A DNA stretch of 64,000 bases from Luteipulveratus flavus (GTDB lineage Bacteria > Actinomycetota > Actinomycetes > Actinomycetales > Dermatophilaceae): NCBI RefSeq assembly GCF_029080175.1, contig NZ_JARFJC010000049.1. One strand, written 5' to 3'. Positions 24,858-31,982 of this stretch are shown here, in pieces. A program made the position numbers and the translations under genes. Numbering within the stretch: position 1 is the first letter of the stretch; every line of letters starts with the position of its first letter. The notes below the pieces were generated by a model. The model was not told the DNA's origin and made no database searches. It saw only the letters and a list, made by a program, of their open reading frames with translations.

Positions 24858-26381
24858 ATGAACCGCGCTTCTTCTCCTACGGCGTCCGCACCGGTCGGTC
24901 GTCTGACCACTCCTCGCGCGACCGTCCCGGTCGAGGAGAGCCGCAAGCCCGCGCCCGACGCGCTGACCATCGGACGGCGGTTGCGGCACGTGCGGCAGGA
25001 GTCCGGTCAGACACTCGGCGACGTCGCGCAGACGGTGGGCATGTCGGCCTCGGCCCTGTCGCTGATCGAGAACGGCAAGCGCGAGCCGCGGCTCTCCGTC
25101 CTGACCGCGCTCGCCGAGGCGCTGGGCACGCCGCTGGCCGAGCTGCTCGCCACCGCGCCGCCGACGCGTCGAGCGGCCCTGGAGATCCGCCTCGAGCGGG
25201 CCCAGCGCGCCGACTCCTACCATCAGCTCGGGCTGCCGGCCGTCAAGATCGGGCCGCGGCTGCCGATGGAGGCCCTCGAGGCGCTGGTCGGGATGCACGA
25301 GGCGATGGCCTCGGTCCAGGCCGAGCGCGCGGCCACCCCGGAGCACGCGCGGATGGCCAACGCCGAGCTGCGGATGAGGATGCGCGCGGTGGACAACTAC
25401 TTCGGCGAGATCGAGGGGATGGCGGCCGAGCTGCTCACCGCGATCAAGCACCCCGGCGGCCCCATCAGCCGCGCGGCCGTCGACCGGCTGGCCGGCCACC
25501 TGGGGTACAGCCTGGTCCACACCTCCGACATGCCCGGCTCGACGCGCACGGTCACCGACATGACCCACAAGCGCGTCTACCTCCCGCAGCCGGAGGCGGG
25601 CCAGCACGACTCGCGGTCCCTGGCCCTGCAGGCGATCGGCCACCTCGTCCTGGGCCACCGGGTGCCGGCCGACTACGCCGAGTTCCTGTCCCAGCGCGTG
25701 GAGATCAACTACTTCGCCGCCGCGCTGCTGATGCCCGAGCAGGACGTCGTGCCGCGCCTGCAGGACGCCAAGCAGGCCAAGGACATCGCCATCGAGGACC
25801 TGCGCGACGCGTTCGCGGTGTCGTACGAGACGGCTGCACACCGCTTCACCAACCTCGCCACGCGGCACCTGGACATCCCGGTCCACTTCATGCGCATCTC
25901 CCGCGAGGGCGTCATCTACAAGGCGTACGAGAACGACGGCGTGAGCTTCCCCCGGGACGCGACCGGTGCGATCGAGGGCCAGCGGGTGTGCCGGCAGTGG
26001 ACCGCGCGCCGGGTGTTCGAGCAGCCCGACCTGAGCCAGGCGTTCCAGGCGTACACGGACACGCGTTCGGGGACGTACTGGTGCACCGCGGTGGTGGACC
26101 GGACGTCCGACGGGCTCTTCTCGGTCAACGTCGGCGTGCCGTACCAGTCGGTGAAGTGGATGCGCGGACGCGAGACCACGCACCGCTCCCAGTCGCGCTG
26201 CCCCGACCCGAGCTGCTGCCACCAGCCGCCTGCCGAGCTCGCCGAGCGCTGGACGGGGCACGCCTGGCCCAGCGCCCGAGCGCACTCCCACCTGCTGGCC
26301 GCGATGCCGCCCGGGGTCTTCCCCGGCGTCGACGACACGGAGGTCTACACGTTCCTGGAGCGGCACGCCCCGACCGGCTGA
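24858..26381 (+). CDS. ScfR/RamB-type short-chain fatty acyl transcriptional regulator
   Basis: This is a 507-aa regulator. The XRE-type HTH at about residues 36-95 reads IGRRLRHVRQESGQTLGDVAQ and SASALSLIENGKREP. A long linker follows, then a degenerate ImmA/IrrE peptidase-like domain (IGHLVLGHRVPADYAEF) with a decayed zinc motif. The C-terminal ScfR domain ends in a Cys cluster (CPDPSCCHQPP). The family includes RamB, which controls aceA/aceB and acetate genes in Corynebacterium. Divergence from aceA strongly suggests the same role here. A CAGACT hexamer ends 8 nt before the ATG. Confidence 0.85.
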   Translation: MNRASSPTASAPVGRLTTPRATVPVEESRKPAPDALTIGRRLRHVRQESGQTLGDVAQTVGMSASALSLIENGKREPRLSVLTALAEALGTPLAELLATAPPTRRAALEIRLERAQRADSYHQLGLPAVKIGPRLPMEALEALVGMHEAMASVQAERAATPEHARMANAELRMRMRAVDNYFGEIEGMAAELLTAIKHPGGPISRAAVDRLAGHLGYSLVHTSDMPGSTRTVTDMTHKRVYLPQPEAGQHDSRSLALQAIGHLVLGHRVPADYAEFLSQRVEINYFAAALLMPEQDVVPRLQDAKQAKDIAIEDLRDAFAVSYETAAHRFTNLATRHLDIPVHFMRISREGVIYKAYENDGVSFPRDATGAIEGQRVCRQWTARRVFEQPDLSQAFQAYTDTRSGTYWCTAVVDRTSDGLFSVNVGVPYQSVKWMRGRETTHRSQSRCPDPSCCHQPPAELAERWTGHAWPSARAHSHLLAAMPPGVFPGVDDTEVYTFLERHAPTG

Positions 26382-26415
26382 GGGCCGGCGGGCCCGACGC
26401 TGCGGCGCTCGCCGC

Positions 26416-26898
26416 TCAGGCGGGCTGGCGCAGCCGGATGTCGTTGCAGGCCGCGCAGGTCTCCTCCGGGATGACGCCCCGTCGCATCAGCTGACCGAAG
26501 GCGAAGCAGCCGGCGCAGAACCCCAGGACCGACTCCAGGGTGGCGAAGACCACCAGCACCGCGGTCAGCGCGAGCGCGAGGGTGGTCCAGCCGAACGCCA
26601 GTCCGCCGGCCGCGGCGACGGTCGTGAGCACGGCGCCGATGCCCTGGGCGAACCGCTTGGGTGGGCCCGGGGTGGGGCGCGGCGTCCCGAGGCGGGGAGC
26701 GATCACCCGCATCGCTAGCGCGCCGAGCGGGCTCAGGCGCGGACCCGTGAGGACGCGGGCGACGAAGCCGTACGCGAGCGGGAGGAGCAGCCAGAGCCAC
26801 CCCGTGGACAGGATCAGGGCCCCGGTGAGCGCGACGCCGGCGGCCACCGTCCGCGCGGCCTTCTCGTTGACGGGGTCGGGGAAGCCCAGCAGTGTCAT
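26416..26898 (-). CDS. DUF4395 membrane protein with CxxC motifs
   Basis: This 160-aa protein has four hydrophobic segments. It opens FPDPVNEKAARTVAAGVAL, the DUF4395 signature. Near the end are FCAGCFAFG (CxxC) and CAACND, which could bind metal or form redox disulphides. DUF4395 genes often sit next to thioredoxin or rhodanese genes, but neither is nearby here. The ATG at 26898 is supported by a TATGCT hexamer 7 nt upstream; an ATG at 26910 is the alternative. Function is unknown. Confidence 0.75.
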   Translation of the reverse strand: MTLLGFPDPVNEKAARTVAAGVALTGALILSTGWLWLLLPLAYGFVARVLTGPRLSPLGALAMRVIAPRLGTPRPTPGPPKRFAQGIGAVLTTVAAAGGLAFGWTTLALALTAVLVVFATLESVLGFCAGCFAFGQLMRRGVIPEETCAACNDIRLRQPA

Positions 26899-26905
26899 GC
26901 GGACG

Positions 26906-26911
26906 AGCATA
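26906..26911 (-). promoter_or_regulatory. -10 box TATGCT upstream of the DUF4395 gene
   Basis: On the minus strand TATGCT ends 7 nt before the ATG at 26898. An overlapping TTATCT (26911-26916) is an alternative. Confidence 0.4.
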
Positions 26912-26959
26912 GATAACCTCGCGTGATGTAACCCATCACCATCCACGATGCAGATGCCT

Positions 26960-27020
26960 GCCGACTGCGCGTGTCCTGCACGGTGCAACGATGCATATCC
27001 GCAGGACACGCGCACTCGGC
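26960..27020. repeat. Long inverted repeat upstream of rpsP
   Basis: Arms 26960-26979 and 27001-27020 are complementary at 19 of 20 positions, including a perfect 14-bp core (TGCGCGTGTCCTGC and its complement), around a 21-nt loop that contains GTGCAACGATGCAT. It lies between two diverging genes, so it is not an ordinary 3' terminator. It may be an operator, a boundary element or a structured 5' RNA. Confidence 0.75.
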
Positions 27021-27230
27021 CGGTCGAGGCGCGGCGTCGTCACCCGCGTCGGGCCGGCTGCGCTCGATTCGGAGCGAGCGGGTGAGGTCTGGCACACTGG
27101 ACGGCGTACCCGTGCGCCTGGAGCCCTCTACCTCCCTGCGGCACGTCTACCCCCCGAGCCACGGCTCCCCGCGTGTTCCCCACCCGGTCTCGCCGTGCCT
27201 CACCTGACACAGAAACAGGAGACAGACCAC

Positions 27231-27926
27231 GTGTCCGTCAAGATTCGTCTGAAGCGTCTCGGCAAGATCCGCACCCCGCAGTACCGCGTCGTCGTCATGG
27301 ACGCGCGTACCAAGCGCGACGGTCGCGCGATCGAGGAGATCGGCAAGTACCACCCCAAGGAGGAGCCGAGCCTCATCGAGATCGACTCCGAGCGTGCGCA
27401 GTACTGGCTGGGTGTCGGCGCGCAGCCGACCGAGCAGGTCGCCGCGCTGCTGAAGGTCACCGGTGACTGGCAGAAGTTCAAGGGCGAGCCGGGCGCCGAG
27501 GGCACCCTGAAGACCGCCGCCCCGAAGCCGGACAAGAAGGCTCTGTACGAGGCCGCGCTGGCCGCGTCGCAGAACGCCGGCGACGGCGAGAGCAAGGGTG
27601 GCGCGACCACCGCCCGCAAGAAGGCCGAGAAGAAGACCGAGGCTCCGGCGGCCGAGAAGAAGACCGAGGCCCCGGCCGAGAAGCCGGCCGCTGCGGCCGC
27701 GACCGACGGTGGCTTCGGTGCCGACTCCGCCGCTCCGCTCGAGGACGGCTCGGCGCCCGAGGGCTTCACTGTCAAGGGCAACAAGGACTCGATGAAGTAC
27801 CACGTCGCGGGTTCGCAGTGGTACGACGCCACGGTGGCCGAGGTCTGGTTCAAGACCGCCGAGGCCGCGGCCTCGGCCGGTTTCGAGCCCGCCGGTGGCG
27901 CGGACGCTCAGAAGGTCGAGGCCTGA
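27231..27926 (+). CDS. rpsP: 30S ribosomal protein S16 with C-terminal sunset-like extension
   Basis: This small-subunit assembly protein is 231 aa, against the usual 80-150. Residues 1-85 are canonical S16 (SVKIRLKRLGKIRTPQYRVV, DARTKRDGRAIEEIG). A Lys/Ala/Glu-rich linker (about 95-165) contains two KKTEAPA copies. Residues 178-219 (FTVKGNKDSMKYHV, GSQWYDATVAEVWF, AAASAGF) match the short domain annotated as sunset in actinobacteria. The GTG at 27231 has AGGAG about 10 nt upstream. It is cotranscribed with khpA. Confidence 0.95.
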   Translation: MSVKIRLKRLGKIRTPQYRVVVMDARTKRDGRAIEEIGKYHPKEEPSLIEIDSERAQYWLGVGAQPTEQVAALLKVTGDWQKFKGEPGAEGTLKTAAPKPDKKALYEAALAASQNAGDGESKGGATTARKKAEKKTEAPAAEKKTEAPAEKPAAAAATDGGFGADSAAPLEDGSAPEGFTVKGNKDSMKYHVAGSQWYDATVAEVWFKTAEAAASAGFEPAGGADAQKVEA

Positions 27927-27929
27927 TCC

Positions 27930-28172
27930 GTGCTCGAGGAGGCCCTGGAGCATCTGGTCAAGGGCATCGTCGACCACGACGGCGACGTGCAGGTGCGTCG
28001 CAAGGACAACCGCCGCGGTGAGCTGCTCGAGGTCCGGGTCCACCCCGACGACCTCGGTCGCGTGATCGGCCGTTCCGGCCGCACGGCGTCGGCCCTGCGC
28101 ACCGTCGTGTCCGCTCTCGCGGGTGGCAAGAACGTCCGGGTCGACATCGTCGACACCGACCGCGTGCGCTGA
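27930..28172 (+). CDS. khpA: KH-domain RNA-binding protein KhpA
   Basis: This 80-aa single-KH protein binds RNA, probably with KhpB. The KH core reads RVHPDDLGRVIGRSGRTASALRTVV, including the GxxG loop (GRSG). It starts with GTG 3 nt after the rpsP stop, so the two are translationally linked. A perfect hairpin follows at once, ending this operon before the foreign-looking island; in many bacteria rimM would come next. Confidence 0.93.
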   Translation: MLEEALEHLVKGIVDHDGDVQVRRKDNRRGELLEVRVHPDDLGRVIGRSGRTASALRTVVSALAGGKNVRVDIVDTDRVR

Positions 28173-28190
28173 GCCGTCACGACACCGCAT

Positions 28191-28231
28191 CGAGGGGTAC
28201 GTCGAGAGCTGGTCTCCCGACGTACCCCTCG
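28191..28231 (+). terminator. Perfect 13-bp terminator hairpin after khpA
   Basis: CGAGGGGTACGTC (28191-28203) pairs perfectly with 28219-28231 around a 15-nt loop, 19 nt after the khpA stop, and is followed by GTTCGTGCTC. It separates rpsP-khpA from the downstream island. Confidence 0.75.
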
Positions 28232-28265
28232 TTCGTGCTCTCGGCATGCTGAGGACCCGCGAATG

Positions 28266-28271
28266 TAAAGT
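28266..28271 (+). promoter_or_regulatory. Extended -10 (TGTAAAGT), candidate promoter of the island
   Basis: TAAAGT is preceded by TG, an extended -10 form, about 95 nt upstream of the first island gene, in AT-richer DNA just after the khpA terminator. No clear -35 is seen. Confidence 0.4.
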
Positions 28272-28366
28272 TCTGGTCAGGAACGCGATCGGTCCGACCG
28301 CGTCACCCGCAGGTCGGACAGTGTTTCCCATCACCCAGAAGGGTGTTTGCCGACAGGGGAGCATCG

Positions 28367-28873
28367 ATGAAGATCGCAAGGGTCGGCGCGGGCGGTATAG
28401 CGCTGAGTGTCATGCTGCTGGGAGCCGGCGCCGGGGCAGCCGACGCGGTGAACTGGGTGCCATTCCGCACCAGTTCGAATCCGTTGGGCAAAACCCACAA
28501 CGGCACGACCGTCTGGACTTACGGCGACTGGGAGGTCCTGCGCACGTCAACCGGGGACAAGTCCCACGGCAGCCCACGTATTCGTACGACGAACCCGAGT
28601 GGCTACAAGGGCTACGTCACCATGGTCACCGCAACCAATTCGGGCTTGTGCTACGCCCCCGAGTACACGTCGCGTAGTCAGCCGTATTACGACTACCAGC
28701 GAGTCGACACGTATCACACCAACTCGAACAGTTACGTGCTGAAGCACACGTATACGAATCTGGCGTCGAGCGGGAACTTCGCCAGAGGTCGTTTCTACGC
28801 GACCGTGGACGTTCCGAATCGTCCGGACCCACAGTCAGGTGCGGCATTCTCGTACACCGGGAAGCCGTACTGA
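28367..28873 (+). CDS. Secreted Tyr-rich protein of unknown function (island gene 1)
   Basis: This is a 168-aa exported protein. A short basic start and hydrophobic core (KIARVGAGGIALSVMLLGAG) end in GAADA, a probable signal peptidase I site. The mature part of about 140 residues is polar and rich in Tyr (14), Thr, Ser and Asn, with one Cys and motifs such as TVWTYGDWEV and PYYDYQRVDTYHT. It ends in Tyr. The ATG at 28367 has GGGGAG upstream. Codon third positions are visibly less GC-rich than in neighbouring operons, hinting at transfer. It resembles no enzyme; a toxin, bacteriocin-like or surface peptide is possible but unproven. Confidence 0.65.
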   Translation: MKIARVGAGGIALSVMLLGAGAGAADAVNWVPFRTSSNPLGKTHNGTTVWTYGDWEVLRTSTGDKSHGSPRIRTTNPSGYKGYVTMVTATNSGLCYAPEYTSRSQPYYDYQRVDTYHTNSNSYVLKHTYTNLASSGNFARGRFYATVDVPNRPDPQSGAAFSYTGKPY

Positions 28874-28874
28874 G

Positions 28875-29645
28875 TTGGACCAGAACGACAAGCTCGAACT
28901 CACCGTGGTGGCGCTGCGCGACGCCACGGTGAGTTTCGGGTCATCTTTCACGTTGGGACCGTTGTCCTTCGGCCTCTGCCCGGGAGTGACCGCGCTGCTC
29001 GGCCCGAATGGCGCCGGTAAGTCGACGTTGATCAGGGCCCTCGCCGGTATACAGCGCATCTCGTCCGGGTACGTCTCATCGCCATCGGCACCACGTGGTG
29101 CGGGCTACCTGCCCCAGCAGTTTCGCGCTCCTCAGTGGGCGACGCCGGCGGACTATCTCCGATACGTCGCCTGGGTTCACCGAGTTCCACGCGCGGAGCG
29201 AATCGGCGCGGTGGACCGCGCCTTGGCTGCGGTTGGCCTGGAAGACCGTGCGAACCACCGAATCCGATCGCTTTCCGGCGGAATGCTGCGAAGGCTTGGC
29301 GTGGCGCAGGCCATCGTGCACAGTCCTGAGCTCGTCCTCCTGGACGAACCAACCGCAGGTCTGGATCACGACCAACGGCTTGCGCTGATCAGCGTGATCA
29401 GACGAATCGCACGGGAGTCTGCCGTCGTGGTGTCGACTCATGTCCTGGATGACGTCGCGCGCCTGGGCGAGCGTGTGATCGTGCTCGACGCCGGCCGAAT
29501 CGACTTCGTCGGCTCGATGGACGACGTGGTCACCGCCGGCGCCAAGATCGCCGGCGACACATCGATCACGGCGCGCGGGCCGGACATCGCAGGCGCTCTG
29601 GAGGCGCTGGTGCGCGGTCGTGGCGAGGCGGGGGAGCGGGCATGA
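28875..29645 (+). CDS. ABC transporter ATP-binding protein (island gene 2)
   Basis: This cytoplasmic ABC ATPase of about 256 aa has Walker A LLGPNGAGKSTLIRALAG, Q-loop GYLPQQF, signature SLSGGMLRRLGVAQAI, Walker B LVLLDEPTAGLDH and switch STHVLDDV, all intact. The pattern fits the ABC-2/NatA group that powers small exporters or immunity pumps. The start is uncertain: TTG at 28875 follows the previous stop by one base and would couple the genes; GTG at 28905 is an alternative. Its last bases overlap the permease start (ATGA). Confidence 0.85.
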   Translation: MDQNDKLELTVVALRDATVSFGSSFTLGPLSFGLCPGVTALLGPNGAGKSTLIRALAGIQRISSGYVSSPSAPRGAGYLPQQFRAPQWATPADYLRYVAWVHRVPRAERIGAVDRALAAVGLEDRANHRIRSLSGGMLRRLGVAQAIVHSPELVLLDEPTAGLDHDQRLALISVIRRIARESAVVVSTHVLDDVARLGERVIVLDAGRIDFVGSMDDVVTAGAKIAGDTSITARGPDIAGALEALVRGRGEAGERA

Positions 29646-30844
29646 ATCACCGATTGGCACTGTCGTGGCTCGTCGGTCCATGGTGCGCGTTGGGTGTCCT
29701 CGGATTCGACATCGTGACTTTGCTCGCCCGAGGCGCACCGTGGCCGGGCGACGCGATGCTGACCATCGAGACGGGTGCCATCGCCCTACCGATCATCGGC
29801 GCGATGGTGTGCGGTGCCTCAGCCGTGGACACAGCCCGAGTCGGACACCACGACGAGTTCGCCCTCCTTGCCGTGGCGCGCGGCCGATGGCGCGCCTACG
29901 CCGGCGTAGTGCTGTGGGCGTGGCTTCCGGCAGCGGGCATTCACTGCACGACGATCCTGGTCGCCATGGCGGTAGGGCGTTCCGCGAGCTCGTCCGCGAC
30001 GTGGTGGGAGCTCGCGTTCGGGCTCCTCGTCCACGTCCTGGCACTCGGATGGTTTGCGGCACTTGGTTCCGTGGTGGGGCGGCTGCTGGCCCCGATGATC
30101 GCCGGCCTCGTCGGTGCGGTCATGGGCTACCTCACGGTCTTCGCAACCTCCTCCGTCGTCGACAGCTTCAATCCGTTGTCGTTCGGTGGTGCGACCGTGC
30201 CACGAATCGGTCTGACCTACAGCTGGAAGTACTTGGCTCTGCAGGTTGCCGTGCTCCTCGTCGCGTCCCTCGTCTTCGTTCTTGTCTCTCCCGGAAAGGG
30301 ATGGTCGCCAGAATGGAGGCCGGCGCTGCGGATCGGCTTCGCGCTGCTCGCGGTAGTGGCCGTATTCGCCCAGGTTCCCCGCGTCAGCGGGCTGCCGCGG
30401 GTCGTGGAGCGGCCCCGTGCGCCGACCGTGTGCAGCGATCACGTTCCCCGGGTCTGCACCTTCGTCGAACAGCGCCGGGACCGAGAGGCGATAGAGAACG
30501 GGATCGAGCGGATGGCGCGGGTGGCTACGGCGAAGGGGTATACGGCGTTGGTGGCGCGTGAGTACAAGGTGACGAGCCGCACGTACCAGCCTTCCCCGCC
30601 GGCGCGTTCCGTGGAGATTCCCGACGGCGTACCCACGTCCACGAAAGACTGGGCGGCGGCGCTCACGGCACCGACGCACTGCCCGGCGTTGCATGCAGCG
30701 CAGCCTCCGCCTGATGCGTACTTCGCGGATCAAGGGCGTCTCATCGAGACGTGGACGGCGTTGGCCGAGGGGCGGCGTCCCTCGATGACTCCATCAGCCG
30801 TGCAGCTCGTGATGTCTCACTTCGACAGCTGCCGGCTGGGCTGA
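29642..30844 (+). CDS. ABC-type permease-like membrane protein with C-terminal extracellular domain (island gene 3)
   Basis: This is a 400-aa protein with about six or seven membrane helices in residues 9-245. A soluble C-terminal domain of about 150 residues follows and is likely outside the cell. That domain holds several Cys (TVCSDHVPRVCTF, HCPAL, DSCRLG), which may form disulphides. It overlaps the ATPase gene by 4 nt, so it is the probable transmembrane partner. I do not recognise a named family, but similar permease-plus-exodomain proteins pair with ABC ATPases in streptomycetes. Confidence 0.65.
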   Translation: MNHRLALSWLVGPWCALGVLGFDIVTLLARGAPWPGDAMLTIETGAIALPIIGAMVCGASAVDTARVGHHDEFALLAVARGRWRAYAGVVLWAWLPAAGIHCTTILVAMAVGRSASSSATWWELAFGLLVHVLALGWFAALGSVVGRLLAPMIAGLVGAVMGYLTVFATSSVVDSFNPLSFGGATVPRIGLTYSWKYLALQVAVLLVASLVFVLVSPGKGWSPEWRPALRIGFALLAVVAVFAQVPRVSGLPRVVERPRAPTVCSDHVPRVCTFVEQRRDREAIENGIERMARVATAKGYTALVAREYKVTSRTYQPSPPARSVEIPDGVPTSTKDWAAALTAPTHCPALHAAQPPPDAYFADQGRLIETWTALAEGRRPSMTPSAVQLVMSHFDSCRLG

Positions 30845-30851
30845 GCGTCTC

Positions 30852-31433
30852 GTGGTCTGGACATACATCTGCGTTCATCGATGGCGCCCCGCATCGGCGT
30901 TGCTGCTGGGAGTCCTGATCGTCGGCCTGGCGGGTGGAGGTCACCTGCTGCCCGGGGTGAGCGGTGCCCGGCAGACCGTCGTCGGGCTGCTGGTGGCGAC
31001 AGTCGCGGGGACCGCGGTCACTGTGGCGCTCGTGAACGATGCCCGGATCGCCTATCGGCCGACCCGGAGGATCTATGTCGCAAGGACGGTGTGGATCGCT
31101 GCCGCACTCCTCAGCGGTGTGGCATGCGCGGTGACGATTGCACTGGCCGGCTCAGGCATGTCGCCGGCTGCCGCGGCGAGGAATGTGGCTCTCGGCATGG
31201 GCCTGGCACTGCCGGCGGTCGTCCTCCGGCGAAGTGAGCTGTTCTGGTGCGCGCCTCTGCTCGCCTTCGGTGCGACCACCATCTTCTCGCGCGCCGACCT
31301 CCGCGGTGACTCGGTGGAGTGGTGGGGCATGCTGCTCAACTCGACGTGGCACGCCACGGACTGGTGCGGGCTGATCGTGGCCCTCGTCGCCGCTGCAGCA
31401 TTCGTGGCAGTAGGCACCGACCCGAGGCCGTAG
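30852..31433 (+). CDS. Multi-pass membrane protein (island gene 4)
   Basis: This 193-aa protein has about five or six hydrophobic helices and short Arg-containing loops (NDARIAYRPTRRIYVART). It starts with GTG 7 nt after the permease stop and lacks a good ribosome-binding site, so translation is probably coupled. No family is recognised. The position suggests a second membrane subunit or an immunity protein of the same system. Its end lies about 35 nt before rimM. Confidence 0.55.
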   Translation: MVWTYICVHRWRPASALLLGVLIVGLAGGGHLLPGVSGARQTVVGLLVATVAGTAVTVALVNDARIAYRPTRRIYVARTVWIAAALLSGVACAVTIALAGSGMSPAAAARNVALGMGLALPAVVLRRSELFWCAPLLAFGATTIFSRADLRGDSVEWWGMLLNSTWHATDWCGLIVALVAAAAFVAVGTDPRP

Positions 31434-31468
31434 CCGGCAGGGCGTGGTGGCCTGAGAGGATGCCGGTC

Positions 31469-31978
31469 ATGGATGACGTCGTGGTGGCGCGGATCGGTAA
31501 GCCGCACGGACTCAAGGGCGAGGTCACCGTGCAGGTGCACACCGACTCGCCGGGCGAGCGTTTCGTGACGGGCGCCGTCTTCGCGACCGAGCCGGCCGCT
31601 GCCGGTCCGCTCACCCTGCGAAGCGCCCGGTGGCACAACGGGATCCAGCTGCTCGCGTTCGAGCAGGCCCTGGACCGGACGTCCGCCGAGGCCTTGCGTG
31701 GCACTCGTCTGCTCTCCTCGGCCGACGCCGAGACGGAGGACGACGCCTGGTACGAGGACGACCTGGTCGGCCTGGCGGTCGTCGCGCCGGACGGGACGGC
31801 CCTGGGCTCGGTCGTCGCGCTGCACCCCCGACCCGTGCAGGACCTCCTGGAGATCGAGAAGACCGGCGGCGGCACAGCGTACGTCCCGTTCGTCGAGGAG
31901 ATCGTGCCCGAGGTCGACGTGGACGCCGGCCGTGTCGTCGTCGACGCTCCGCCCGGTCTGCTGGACCTGGACGGCTGA
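31469..31978 (+). CDS. rimM: Ribosome maturation factor RimM
   Basis: This 169-aa factor assists 30S head assembly by binding S19. The N-terminal domain opens VVVARIGKPHGLKGEVTVQV. The PRC-barrel part has WYEDDLVGLAVV, the conserved EIEKTGGGTAYVPFVEEIVPEVD and the end PPGLLDLDG. AGAGG lies 9 nt before the ATG at 31469; an ATG at 31460 is in frame but has no ribosome-binding site. It directly precedes trmD, as in most bacteria, but its usual upstream neighbour khpA is 3.2 kb away. Confidence 0.95.
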   Translation: MDDVVVARIGKPHGLKGEVTVQVHTDSPGERFVTGAVFATEPAAAGPLTLRSARWHNGIQLLAFEQALDRTSAEALRGTRLLSSADAETEDDAWYEDDLVGLAVVAPDGTALGSVVALHPRPVQDLLEIEKTGGGTAYVPFVEEIVPEVDVDAGRVVVDAPPGLLDLDG

Positions 31979-31982
31979 TCCG

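Larger units (their letters stand above)
26899..27230. other. Divergent intergenic region between DUF4395 gene and rpsP
   Basis: This 332-bp stretch holds the DUF4395 promoter (TATGCT on the minus strand, 26906-26911), a large inverted repeat (26960-27020), and the rpsP promoter and leader. A CACACT around 27092 could be an rpsP -10. No small ORF in it looks coding. Confidence 0.6.

Noticed and set aside
28367..31433. Calling the island a lactococcin-972 bacteriocin locus
   Set aside because: The layout is similar, but the secreted protein and membrane proteins do not show the family features I know, so I leave it as an unassigned system.
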